DNA of 64,000 bases from positions 248,001 through 312,000 of the forward strand of contig NZ_RWIU01000004.1 in NCBI RefSeq assembly GCF_003944765.1. Direction: 5' to 3'. The translations under genes and the position numbers were made by a program. Source of the stretch: Hymenobacter perfusus (GTDB lineage: Bacteria > Bacteroidota > Bacteroidia > Cytophagales > Hymenobacteraceae). The notes below the pieces were generated by a model that saw only the letters and a list, made by a program, of their open reading frames with translations, searched no databases and was not told where the DNA came from. This document shows, piece by piece, positions 1 to 8,160 of this stretch (positions are counted from its first letter, which is position 1; each line of letters opens with the position of its first letter).

Positions 1-1148
1 ACGGCATGGGTGGCGTAGGCGTAGGCCTGTCGCTGGACCAGGCGGCCATGTTCTACAACCCCGGTGCTTTGGCCATGGTAAAGGAGCGCGGCGTGCAGAT
101 TGGTGCTAATCTGACGCTGGCGCGCAACGCGTTTGTAGCGGAAGGCGGTAGCCAGCAGCGGCAGCTGCGGAATACGGTAACCACCCCATTCAGCCTGTAC
201 GCGGGCTTCGGCCCTTCGGAAGGTAAATTCCGGGCAGGTATTGCGGTGTATACACCCTTTGGCAGCAAGCTGCAGTACGCCGACGGCTGGGAAGGCCGGA
301 CGTCCCTCACCGACATCGACCTGAAATCCATCTTTGTACAGCCCACCGTCAGCTACGCCATTACCGATCAGCTGAGCGTGGGTGCCGGCCTGGTAGTGCT
401 GGCCTACGGCGCGGTAAACCTGCAGCGTGATGTTCCGTTGCCTGATTCCTACGGCCACATTGAATTGGATGGCAAGGCCGAAACGAAGATGGGCTTCAAC
501 GCCGGTATCTTCTTCAAGCCTTCCGATAAGCTGTCGGTAGGTATCAACTACCGCTCGAAAATTGATGCTGTAGTAAAAGATGGCGACGTAACGTTTACCG
601 GCATTCCGGCTTCGTTCAGCTCCCGCTTCCAGGCCACCAAATTCGGCGCTACGCTGCCGCTGGTGGCCACTACCAGCATCGGTATCGGCATTATGCCCAA
701 CGAAAAGCTGACGATTGGCTTCGACGCCAACTTGGCCCAATGGAGCAAGTACCGCGTACTGCGCTTTGATTTCGATCAGCAGATCAACGGCTCTACTTCC
801 AGCGAATCGAAGCGCTTTTACCAGGATGCTCTCACGTTCCGCCTGGGTGGTCAGTACAAACTCACCGAGGGCCTGACGGTGCGCGCCGGTGGCGTGTATG
901 ACGAAACGCCGGTGAAAGACGGCTACGTAACGCCCGAAACCCCGGATAATGACCGCATCAGCGGTACGCTGGGCGCTTCGTACGCCTTCGGTAAGTTCAG
1001 CGTGGACCTGTCGGGCCAGTTCGTGAGCATCAAAAAGCGCACAGAAACTCAGGCCGACCTGCTCAACAACGGCACCACGGACCGCATTGCCGGTACCTAC
1101 AAAACCAACATCGTGATTCCGGGCATCGGCCTGAACTACGCTTTCTAA
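1..1148 (+). CDS. OmpP1/FadL/TodX-type outer-membrane transport protein (5' partial)
   Basis: The reading frame is already open at the window edge, so the true start and signal peptide lie upstream. The first Met codon, at position 6, is internal. About 380 residues are visible. The opening stretch with the motif AAMFYNPGALA matches the family hallmark (D/Q-A-A-x-F-x-N-P-A-G/A) near the mature N-terminus of FadL proteins. The remainder alternates polar and hydrophobic residues as in a beta barrel and ends GIGLNYAF, with a terminal Phe typical of outer-membrane proteins. FadL proteins carry hydrophobic compounds such as long-chain fatty acids across the outer membrane. An SGNH esterase lipoprotein starts 21 bases downstream, which suggests an operon for release and uptake of acyl compounds. 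The family is secure; the substrate is inferred. Confidence 0.9.
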   Translation, partial: GMGGVGVGLSLDQAAMFYNPGALAMVKERGVQIGANLTLARNAFVAEGGSQQRQLRNTVTTPFSLYAGFGPSEGKFRAGIAVYTPFGSKLQYADGWEGRTSLTDIDLKSIFVQPTVSYAITDQLSVGAGLVVLAYGAVNLQRDVPLPDSYGHIELDGKAETKMGFNAGIFFKPSDKLSVGINYRSKIDAVVKDGDVTFTGIPASFSSRFQATKFGATLPLVATTSIGIGIMPNEKLTIGFDANLAQWSKYRVLRFDFDQQINGSTSSESKRFYQDALTFRLGGQYKLTEGLTVRAGGVYDETPVKDGYVTPETPDNDRISGTLGASYAFGKFSVDLSGQFVSIKKRTETQADLLNNGTTDRIAGTYKTNIVIPGIGLNYAF

Positions 1149-1169
1149 CCGCGACTCGCTTTCTGACTC

Positions 1170-2597
1170 ATGAATACTTACCTGTTTCGCAAGGTTACGC
1201 CCCTGGTGGCGCTGCTGGGCCTGGGCCTCACGGCCTGCCAGCCCGATATAGAAGACGACTTCCGGGCGGATAAAGGCTCCGCTGATTTCTCCCGTTACAT
1301 TGCCGTTGGTAACTCCCTCACGGCCGGTTTCTCTGATGGCGGCCTGTATCTGGAAGGCCAGCAGAACTCGTACCCCAGCATTCTGGCGCAGCAGTTCTCG
1401 CTGGCCGGTGGTGGTGAGTTCAACCAGCCGCTGTTCACGGAAGCCCAGAGCAATGGCTCGGGTTACCTGCGCCTGACGGGCTTTACGGCCGCCGGGACGC
1501 CCATCACGGCCAACGTGACAACTAACCTAGCAGTGCGCAGCGCTACCCCGCTGCTGTACACCCGCTACGATGGCCGCGTAGATAACCTGGGCGTGCCCGG
1601 TATTCGCCTAAGCGATATCCAGACGCCAGGGTACGGCAGCACTCAGGGTAATCCTTACTTTGAGCGCATCACGCCTACCAGCACGCCCACGCAAAGCTAT
1701 TTTCAGCGCGTGAAGGCGGAGGCAGCTACGGCTACGTTCTTCTCGAACTGGCTGGGTAACAACGACGTGCTGGGCTATGCTACAGCTGGCGGAGCTGCTA
1801 ACACCATCACGAACGTGGATACCTTCCGCCTCAAAAACAACCGTATCATTAACGTGCTGACAGCTAGCGGGTCGAAAGGAGTAGTGGCAACTATTCCGGA
1901 TGTGACCAACGTGCCGTTCTTCACTACGGTAGGGCCTACATTCCGTGCTACACTCGCGGCCGCCAGCGTACCCGGTATCGTGGTGCAAACAGGTTCGGCT
2001 TTCGGCGGACCTACTTCCACTAACCGCAAGCAGGTAGCCACTACCGATATTCGTGATGCCAGTGGTAGCGGCCGCCAGCTGTTCACCCTGCTTTCCTCGC
2101 CCTTCCTAGGGTTGCTGAATCAGCGTACTGGCCGCGCCTGGCGCTACGTGTACGCCCAGAGCGGCCAGCCAGCAGCTGGTTTCTCCCTCTTCCTGACGGC
2201 CTACGGTATTGATACCACGGCCACCTTCGGTACCAGCGCCGGCAACCCCATTCCCAGCCTATTTGTGCTAGATGATGTGGAGCAGGGCTTGGTACGTACG
2301 GCTACCACTAGCTTCAACTCCTCCATTGTGGCCAAAGCCAACGAGAAAGGACTGGCTATTTTCGATGCTAATGCCTTCTTCTCGCGCGTTGCTACTTCCG
2401 GCATCGTGACCAACGGGGTGAACAACACGGCTGCTTTCATTGCTGGTAACCTGTTCTCACTGGACGGCGTGCATCCTACGCCCCGCGGCTACGCCGTAGT
2501 GGCCAACGAGATGATCCGGGCTATCAATGCGAAGTATGGTGCCAAGGTACCTACCGTCAATGCCAACGACTACCGCGGAGTACGTTTCCCGCAGTAA
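1170..2597 (+). CDS. SGNH/GDSL-family hydrolase, lipoprotein
   Basis: This 475-residue protein starts with a lipoprotein signal peptide; the lipobox LTAC puts the lipidated Cys at residue 23. Block I of the SGNH esterases is seen as AVGNSLTAG, with the nucleophile Ser49. A GNND motif near residue 195 fits block III, and the C-terminal DGVHPTPRGYA supplies Asp432 and His435 of the triad. It is therefore probably an active esterase or lipase anchored in an outer or inner membrane leaflet. It follows the FadL-type porin by 21 bases, so the two are likely cotranscribed and may act together on lipids. The family assignment is strong; the substrate is unknown. Confidence 0.88.
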   Translation: MNTYLFRKVTPLVALLGLGLTACQPDIEDDFRADKGSADFSRYIAVGNSLTAGFSDGGLYLEGQQNSYPSILAQQFSLAGGGEFNQPLFTEAQSNGSGYLRLTGFTAAGTPITANVTTNLAVRSATPLLYTRYDGRVDNLGVPGIRLSDIQTPGYGSTQGNPYFERITPTSTPTQSYFQRVKAEAATATFFSNWLGNNDVLGYATAGGAANTITNVDTFRLKNNRIINVLTASGSKGVVATIPDVTNVPFFTTVGPTFRATLAAASVPGIVVQTGSAFGGPTSTNRKQVATTDIRDASGSGRQLFTLLSSPFLGLLNQRTGRAWRYVYAQSGQPAAGFSLFLTAYGIDTTATFGTSAGNPIPSLFVLDDVEQGLVRTATTSFNSSIVAKANEKGLAIFDANAFFSRVATSGIVTNGVNNTAAFIAGNLFSLDGVHPTPRGYAVVANEMIRAINAKYGAKVPTVNANDYRGVRFPQ

Positions 2598-2612
2598 GCT
2601 CTCGATAGTAAA

Positions 2613-2660
2613 CCACAAAAAAGCGCCTCTCCTGTTTGCAGGAGAGGCGCTTTTTTGTGG
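2613..2660. terminator. Bidirectional intrinsic terminator
   Basis: This is a perfect 22-bp inverted repeat (arms 2613-2634 and 2639-2660) around the 4-base loop TTTG. The arms contain GCGCCTCTCCTG with runs of A and T at the outer ends, so a U-tract follows the hairpin on either strand. It lies between the convergent esterase gene and the YpdA-like gene and serves both. Confidence 0.92.
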
Positions 2661-2681
2661 CGGTATGAGCAGCAGTAAAGT

Positions 2682-3698
2682 TCAGGAAAGCTGCACCTGC
2701 TGCAATACCTCAGGCAGGGCAGGCGCGGCCTCGCCAGCCAGGCGGGCGGCAATGAGCTGGGCGTGGTAGCGGCCGTTTTCGATAAACCAGCGGCTGGTGT
2801 TGAGGCCGCCGCACACGGTGCCGGCGAGGTAGAGGCCGGGGCGGTTGGTTTCCAGCGTATCGGCGTTGTGAGTGGGCGTCTGGGCGGCGTCGGCTTCACA
2901 GGTGATGCCCAGGGTGGCTAGGAACCGGAAGTCGGGGTGGTAGCCAGTGAGGGCATACACGTGCTGGGCCGGCAGGGTGCGCGGACCGTCGGGCGTGTTC
3001 AGCTCCACAGTGGTAGCAGTAATGCGGGCCACGGTGGTGTTGAACAAACAGCCGATTCGGCCCTCCTTGATGCGGTTCACCAGGTCGGGCCGGATCCAGT
3101 ACTTCACCGACTCGCTGATTTCCGGGCCGCGCACCACCAGCGTGGGGCGGGCACCGGCACGCAGCAGCTGCAAAGCGGCTTTGGCTGAGGAGTTTTTGGC
3201 CCCGATAATCACCACGTCCTGGTCGGCGTGGGCGTAGGGCTCCTTGTAGTAGTGCGTGACGTGGGGGAGGTCTTCGCCGGGCACGCGCAGTAGGTTGGGC
3301 ACGTCGTAGAAGCCGGTGGCCACCACCACGAAGCGCGCCCTGATGCGGCCCTTTTCAGTTACGACAGTAAAGTTGCCCTGCTCGCCTTCGAGGCCGTTTA
3401 CCCGCTCGTAGAGGCGCAAGGTGAGCTTTTCAGTCTGGGCTACGCGGCGGTAGTAGTCGAGGGCATCTTCGCGCAAAGGCTTGTAGTGCAGCGTGGTCAT
3501 AGGGTGTCCCCCGATTTCGAGCAGCTCGGGCGTGGAGAAGAACTCCATATTGGTGGGGTAGCCGATGATGGAATTCACCAGCGCGCCCTTGTCGAGCACG
3601 CACACCGAGAGGCCGCGCCGCTGCACTTCCAGCCCGCAGGCCAGCCCTACGGGGCCGGCCCCAATCACCACTACATCAAAAGAAACGTCGGTTGTCAT
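2682..3698 (-). CDS. ypdA: YpdA-family putative bacillithiol disulfide reductase
   Basis: This 338-residue flavoprotein has the FAD-binding Rossmann motif VVVIGAGPVGLACG at residues 9-22 and a second, NADPH-binding one around DVVIIGAKNSSAKAAL in the middle of the chain. VVVATGFYDVPNLL is the conserved link before the second domain. The order and the segments VNSIIGYPTNMEFF and ESVKYWIRPDL match YpdA (Bdr), which reduces bacillithiol disulfide with NADPH in the cytosol; it has no CxxC motif. I chose the Met at 3698 because the FAD motif follows directly; an in-frame Met 27 bases upstream would add nine residues of no known role. The gene lies 66 bases downstream of the DoxX-like gene on the same strand. 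Bacillithiol is known in some Bacteroidota, so the role is plausible but not proven here. Confidence 0.88.
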   Translation of the reverse strand: MTTDVSFDVVVIGAGPVGLACGLEVQRRGLSVCVLDKGALVNSIIGYPTNMEFFSTPELLEIGGHPMTTLHYKPLREDALDYYRRVAQTEKLTLRLYERVNGLEGEQGNFTVVTEKGRIRARFVVVATGFYDVPNLLRVPGEDLPHVTHYYKEPYAHADQDVVIIGAKNSSAKAALQLLRAGARPTLVVRGPEISESVKYWIRPDLVNRIKEGRIGCLFNTTVARITATTVELNTPDGPRTLPAQHVYALTGYHPDFRFLATLGITCEADAAQTPTHNADTLETNRPGLYLAGTVCGGLNTSRWFIENGRYHAQLIAARLAGEAAPALPEVLQQVQLS

Positions 3699-3764
3699 AC
3701 GCTGTACTACCAAATCGGGGGCCAAGGGTTTTCGCCGGGCTTTGGAGCGTTGGGCATAAGGGGC

Positions 3765-4184
3765 CTATTTGCGACGTTTCAGATACGTCAGGGCCCCCGT
3801 GCTCCAGAGCGCCACGCCGATAAGCACGGGCTGGAAAAACAGCCGGGCCAGGCGCTTGTCGTCGGTGTCGAGGCCGAAGGCGGAGAGGTGGTGGGTGTAC
3901 TGGTGGATGTTGCCGGGGAAAACGGCTGCGTAGAAAGCCGCCAGCCCGAGGCCCATTTCCACCCGGCGCTTCTTCCATAGCAGTAGCGCCAGCCCCAGCC
4001 CAATTTCCACCACGCCCGAGGCCAGCACGGTCGTATCCTTGCTCAGCGGCACGAAATCGGGAACCTGGGCCTGAAACTCCTGACGCTGAAAGGTGAGGTG
4101 GCCGGTGCCGGCCACTACCATAAAGGTGCCCATGAGGCCGCGGGCCACGTTTTGCAGGGTAGTGGTGTGAGGTTGAGGAAGCAT
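3765..4184 (-). CDS. DoxX-like integral membrane protein
   Basis: The protein has 139 residues and four predicted hydrophobic helices (about 12-30, 50-70, 76-95 and 112-133). The conserved opening of DoxX/SURF4-like proteins is seen as ARGLMGTFMVVAGTGHL, followed by a Phe-rich loop and a GVVEIGLGLALLL helix. These proteins sit in the cytoplasmic membrane and are often linked to redox or thiol stress, which would suit the YpdA-like gene just downstream. That functional link is inference. The family call is fairly safe, but no reaction is known. Confidence 0.75.
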   Translation of the reverse strand: MLPQPHTTTLQNVARGLMGTFMVVAGTGHLTFQRQEFQAQVPDFVPLSKDTTVLASGVVEIGLGLALLLWKKRRVEMGLGLAAFYAAVFPGNIHQYTHHLSAFGLDTDDKRLARLFFQPVLIGVALWSTGALTYLKRRK

Positions 4185-4340
4185 AGGAGGCTGCGTTAGA
4201 GTGAGCGTGTAGGCTGGCTATACGGCCACCCAGCCGGCGCGGATATGTGCGCCGGATTTCGCCCGCCGCCGCCCATACTTTTCTCTATATGGCTGAGTAC
4301 TCTGTTGCGTCCCAGCGTACGAACGGCGCGCCCGGGGCGC

Positions 4341-4383
4341 CTCACCCCCCGGCCCCCTCTCCGGAAAAGGAGAGGGGGAGCCT
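4341..4383. repeat. Palindromic repeat family H, copy 1
   Basis: C/G-rich element with the inner hairpin CCCCCTCTCC / GGAGAGGGGG preceded by CACCCCCCGG. The same element occurs inverted at 23509-23550, in front of the actin-like gene. Here it lies in the 220-base gap between the divergently-regulated DoxX-like and DinB-like genes; I see no gene in that gap. Confidence 0.8.
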
Positions 4384-4405
4384 GATATTGGGTGGAGTTA
4401 GTTGC

Positions 4406-4885
4406 CTACCAGGCGTGCAGCAGTCGGCGCAGCAGAATGATTTCGCCGGTGTGGTAGGCGGCATGGTCGCCCAGCAGCATGGCTTCGCGCAGGATGGTCT
4501 GGCCGTCGCCGTGCGGAATGGGGGCCAGCAGGTCGGTGTCGGGCGCGTGCAGCAGGTCAATGAACCGCTGCTGGTCGGCCCGGATCTGGTCAAGCGTCCG
4601 GTGCCAGTTGGCTTCGTCGGCGGTGGCGGTTGTGGCGGGCCAGTAGCCGGTAGGCCAGTCCGGCGAAACGTGCGCGGCGCCGAGCGAAAATTCCACAATA
4701 TCCCACTGGGCAATGCGCACGTGCTCTGCCAGCTGCCAGATGGTGTACGGCGCTTCCGGCACGTGCTGGTTCCACTGCGCGGGCGTGAGGTCGGTGCAGG
4801 CATCGACGAACGTAACGTGCGCGTTGGCCTGGGTCAGCAGGCTGATCAGCTCCGCGACTATTCCGTTTTTCGTGGTGTGGTCCAT
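4406..4885 (-). CDS. DinB-family (DinB/YfiT-like) putative metal-dependent protein
   Basis: This 159-residue protein fits the four-helix DinB fold. A first His lies in the WQLAEHVRIAQWD helix (residues 50-62), and the C-terminal helix carries DHAAYHTGEIILLRR, whose two His residues match the typical HxxxH metal site. Members bind a divalent metal; some are bacillithiol- or mycothiol-dependent S-transferases, which would agree with the YpdA-like protein nearby, but this is inference. The gene is single, flanked by repeat elements on both sides, and reads towards the DoxX-like gene. Confidence 0.8.
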   Translation of the reverse strand: MDHTTKNGIVAELISLLTQANAHVTFVDACTDLTPAQWNQHVPEAPYTIWQLAEHVRIAQWDIVEFSLGAAHVSPDWPTGYWPATTATADEANWHRTLDQIRADQQRFIDLLHAPDTDLLAPIPHGDGQTILREAMLLGDHAAYHTGEIILLRRLLHAW

Positions 4886-4928
4886 GGGGTTGTGTAAAGA
4901 TTCAGCTCATTGACCGGATTGGTATACG

Positions 4929-5042
4929 AAGTAGAGACGCAATATTTTGCGTCTCGTCGTTGCTGATGTTGCGCAGTTCTGGCGCGATGCCAACCGTTCA
5001 ACATCAGCAACGACGAGACTCCAACTATTGCGTCTCTACTTT
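4929..5042. repeat. Long palindromic repeat family A, copy 1
   Basis: Inverted repeat of about 114 bases between the start of the DinB-like gene and the end of polA. Arms begin AAGTAGAGACGC and end GCGTCTCTACTT. The left arm contains a nested hairpin (GAGACGCAA-TATT-TTGCGTCTC); the right arm carries a different version (AATAGTTGGAGTCTC when read inward). Other copies are at 31741-31846 and 37968-38069. Confidence 0.92.
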
Positions 5043-5071
5043 GGTCCGCAAGCCTAAGAAACGATACTGTT

Positions 5072-7957
5072 TTAGTGCGCCTGCAGCCAGTTCTGGCCGG
5101 TGCCGACTTCTACTTCCAGCGGCACGCCGTGGGGCAGGAGCAGGGCGGTGGCCATCAGCTCCTTGATTTTGGGCGTGATGTAGGCCACTTCCTCCTGCAC
5201 CGCATCAAACACCAGTTCGTCGTGCACCTGCAGAATCATCTTGGTGCCGAGCTTTTCCTGACGCAGCCACTCGTGGATGTTGATCATGGCCTTCTTGATG
5301 ATGTCGGCGGCGGTGCCCTGAATGGGGGCGTTGATGGCGTTGCGCTCGGTGTAGCCGCGCAGGGTGGCGTTGCGCGAGTTGATGTCGCGCAGGTAGCGGC
5401 GGCGGCCCAGCAGGGTGGTGGCATATTCCAGCTCCCGGGCCTTGTTGATGCTGTCGTCCATGAACTGCTTCACCGACGAAAACTCCTCGAAATACGTATC
5501 GATAATCTCCGTGGCTTCCTTGCGCGAAATGCCGATGCGCTGGGCTAGCCCGAAGGCCGAAATGCCGTAGATGATGCCGAAATTGACGGTTTTGGCCTTG
5601 CGGCGCATCTCGCTGTCCACCTCATTCAGCGGCACTTTAAACACCTTGCTGGCCGTGCTGGTGTGAATGTCGAGGCCTTGGCGGAAGGCTTCAATCATCG
5701 TTTTATCCCCCGAAAAATCAGCCATGATGCGCAGCTCCACCTGCGAGTAGTCGGCCGCCAGCAGCAGGTGGCCGGCGTCGCGGGGCACGAAGGCCTTGCG
5801 GATTTCGCGGCCCTTCTCGGTGCGGATGGGAATGTTCTGGAGGTTGGGGTTGGTACTACTGAGGCGGCCGGTGGCCGTTACGGCCTGGTTGAAGCTGGTG
5901 TGTACGCGGCCGTCCAGCTCGCAGACCAGCTGGGGCAGGGCCTCCACATAAGTGCTGCGCAGCTTACTGAGCTGGCGATACTCCAGAATGAGGGCGGCAA
6001 TGGGGTTGTCGGCCGCCAGCTGGCTCAGGATTTCCTCGCCGGTGGCGTACTGGCCGGTCTTGGTCTTCTTGATTTTGCCCTTGCCGATGTCCATTTTATC
6101 GAACAGCACCTCGCCCAGCTGCTTCGGCGAGCCAATGTTGAACTCCTGGCCGGCTTCCGTGAAAATCTGCTTCTCCAGGTCCACGATGTAGCCTTGCAGC
6201 TCGGCCGAGTACTCGCCCATGGCCGAGGAGTCGATTTTCACGCCCTCGTACTCGATATCGGCCAGCACCGGCACCAGCGGGTTTTCCACCTCGTTGAGCA
6301 AATCCAGCAACCCCACTTCCTTGAGCAGGGGCTCAAACACGTGCTTGAGTTGCAGCGTCACGTCGGCGTCTTCGCAGGCGTAGTCCGACACCTCGGCCGG
6401 GGGCAGGTCGGCCATGGTTTTCTGGTTTTTGCCTTTCGGGCCGATGAGCGCCGTGATGGGCACGGGCGTGTAGTGCAGGTAGGTTTCGGCCAGCACGTCC
6501 ATGCCGTGGCGCATATCGGGCTCCAGCAGGTAGTGGGCCAGCATGGTATCGAACAGCGGCCCGCTGATGGCGACGTTGTAATGCTTGAGGATGGTGAGGT
6601 CGTACTTGATGTTCTGGCCGATTTTGAGGATGTGCACAGCCTCAAAAAACGGCTGAAATTCATCCACAAGAGCCTGGGCGGCGGCGTGGTCGTCGTGCGG
6701 TACGGGCACATAGTAGGCCTCGCCGGGCAGCCAGCAGAAGCTCAGGCCCACCAGCCGGGCCGTCATGGTATCGAGGCCGGTGGTTTCGGTGTCGAAGCTG
6801 ACCTCGGTTTGTTGGAGCAGGAATTCCAGCAAAGATGCCCGCAGCTCCGGCGTGTCCATCAGGTGGTACTGGTGCGGTACGTCCTGCAGCGTACGGCGTG
6901 GGCCGGCTGGCGCGCCAAACTCGCCCGTTTCGCCTTCTTCCGCGCCAATGGCCACGGCGGCATCCGACGACGAGCCGAACAAACTGCCCTGGCCTTCGGC
7001 GGTTTTGGGGCGGCGCGCCCCGCGCCCAACTGGCGCGGCACTCACGCCGGCGGGACTGCCGCCGCCCAGTACGCGGGCGGCCAGCTGGCGGAACTCCAGC
7101 TCGTCGAACAGCTGGCGCAGGGCCTCGGCATCGGGCTGATCCAGCACCAGCTTGTCGGCCTCAAACTCAATGGGCACGTCGAGGTGGATGGTGGCCAGCT
7201 CCTTGCTCATGAGGCCCTGCTCGGCGAAGTTGCGCACGTTTTCCTGCTGCTTGCCCTTGAGCTGGTCGACGTTGGCAATCAGGTTTTCCACCGAGCCGTA
7301 CTTCTGGATCAGCGTTTTGGCCGTTTTCTCGCCGATGCCCGGAATGCCCGGGATATTGTCGGAAGCGTCGCCCTGCAGGCCCAGAATGTCAATCACCTGC
7401 TCGGGCCGCTCAATCTCGAAGCGCTGCAGCACGTGGGCCACGTCCAGGATTTCGGCGGCGTTGCCCATGAAGGCCGGCCGGTAGATCTTCACGCAGTCCG
7501 TCACCAGCTGGCAGTAGTCCTTATCGGGCGTCATCATGTATACTTCCCCAAAGCCCTGGGCCTCGGCCCGGCGGGCCAGCGTGCCAATCACGTCGTCGGC
7601 CTCGAAGCCTTCCACCATCAGAATGGGAATGTGGAATGCCTTGATGATCTGCTTGATATACGGAATGGCTAGGCCGATATCTTCGGGCATGGCCTGGCGC
7701 TGGGCCTTGTACTCGGCGTACTGCTCGTGGCGGAACGTCTTCTTGGCCGCGTCAAACGCCACGCCGATGTGGGTGGGCTTTTCCTTCTGCAGCACTTCCA
7801 CCAGCGTGTTGGTGAAGCCCAGGATGGCCCCGGTGTTCAGGCCCTTGGAGTTCACGCGCGGGTTCTTGCTGAACGCAAAGTGGGCGCGGTAAATCAGGGC
7901 AAAAGCGTCGAGCAGGAAAAGCTTGTGGGGCTGGGCAGCGGGGGCGTCGGGAGTCAT
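5072..7957 (-). CDS. polA: DNA polymerase I
   Basis: This 961-residue protein is full length for PolA. An N-terminal 5'-3' exonuclease (FLLDAFALIYRAHFAF, residues about 10-25, and the helix-hairpin-helix LGLQGDASDNIPGIPGIGEK) is followed by a 3'-5' exonuclease domain with intact DTETTGL near residue 387, so proofreading is likely active. The polymerase domain has motif A DYSQVELR near residue 734 and motif C QVHDELVFD near residue 909. It fills gaps in repair and removes Okazaki primers. I chose the Met at 7957: a TACCTTCG promoter-like box lies only five bases upstream, and the longer reading to 7993 adds twelve unconserved residues across that box. A long open frame on the opposite strand is only a codon-usage shadow. 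Confidence 0.97.
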   Translation of the reverse strand: MTPDAPAAQPHKLFLLDAFALIYRAHFAFSKNPRVNSKGLNTGAILGFTNTLVEVLQKEKPTHIGVAFDAAKKTFRHEQYAEYKAQRQAMPEDIGLAIPYIKQIIKAFHIPILMVEGFEADDVIGTLARRAEAQGFGEVYMMTPDKDYCQLVTDCVKIYRPAFMGNAAEILDVAHVLQRFEIERPEQVIDILGLQGDASDNIPGIPGIGEKTAKTLIQKYGSVENLIANVDQLKGKQQENVRNFAEQGLMSKELATIHLDVPIEFEADKLVLDQPDAEALRQLFDELEFRQLAARVLGGGSPAGVSAAPVGRGARRPKTAEGQGSLFGSSSDAAVAIGAEEGETGEFGAPAGPRRTLQDVPHQYHLMDTPELRASLLEFLLQQTEVSFDTETTGLDTMTARLVGLSFCWLPGEAYYVPVPHDDHAAAQALVDEFQPFFEAVHILKIGQNIKYDLTILKHYNVAISGPLFDTMLAHYLLEPDMRHGMDVLAETYLHYTPVPITALIGPKGKNQKTMADLPPAEVSDYACEDADVTLQLKHVFEPLLKEVGLLDLLNEVENPLVPVLADIEYEGVKIDSSAMGEYSAELQGYIVDLEKQIFTEAGQEFNIGSPKQLGEVLFDKMDIGKGKIKKTKTGQYATGEEILSQLAADNPIAALILEYRQLSKLRSTYVEALPQLVCELDGRVHTSFNQAVTATGRLSSTNPNLQNIPIRTEKGREIRKAFVPRDAGHLLLAADYSQVELRIMADFSGDKTMIEAFRQGLDIHTSTASKVFKVPLNEVDSEMRRKAKTVNFGIIYGISAFGLAQRIGISRKEATEIIDTYFEEFSSVKQFMDDSINKARELEYATTLLGRRRYLRDINSRNATLRGYTERNAINAPIQGTAADIIKKAMINIHEWLRQEKLGTKMILQVHDELVFDAVQEEVAYITPKIKELMATALLLPHGVPLEVEVGTGQNWLQAH

Positions 7958-7962
7958 AGGGG

Positions 7963-7970
7963 CGAAGGTA
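7963..7970 (-). promoter_or_regulatory. Putative -7 box of polA
   Basis: On the minus strand this reads TACCTTCG, one base off the Bacteroidota consensus TAnnTTTG. Only five bases separate it from the polA ATG, so if used, the transcript would begin at or very close to the start codon (leaderless). Confidence 0.4.
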
Positions 7971-8110
7971 CGGAAGGGGAGAAGCGCGGGCACGGGTTAC
8001 AGCCGCCGCGTCACACAAAAAGCTAACAAACCAAAAGGAGAAGTAGCAGTTATACTACCCCAGATAGCCGACCGGAGTTACGGACACGGTGCGGGAGCCA
8101 CCAAAAGACG

Positions 8111-8142
8111 TAAAGCCACCCTGCCCAGGCAGAGTGGCTTTA
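8111..8142 (-). terminator. Terminator of the TonB receptor-DUF4249-MG2 operon
   Basis: Hairpin with outer arms TAAAGCCAC and GTGGCTTTA and an inner extension CTGCC/GGCAG. It lies 19 bases beyond the stop codon of the MG2-domain gene. The gap 7958-8160 to polA holds nothing else recognisable. Confidence 0.75.
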
Positions 8143-8160
8143 AAAATGTGTTCTGGCCGG

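Noticed and set aside
5663..7672. 669-codon open frame antisense to polA
   Set aside because: High G+C and the codon bias of polA leave the opposite strand open; its translation is low-complexity (His/Val/Gly/Leu-rich) with no domain.
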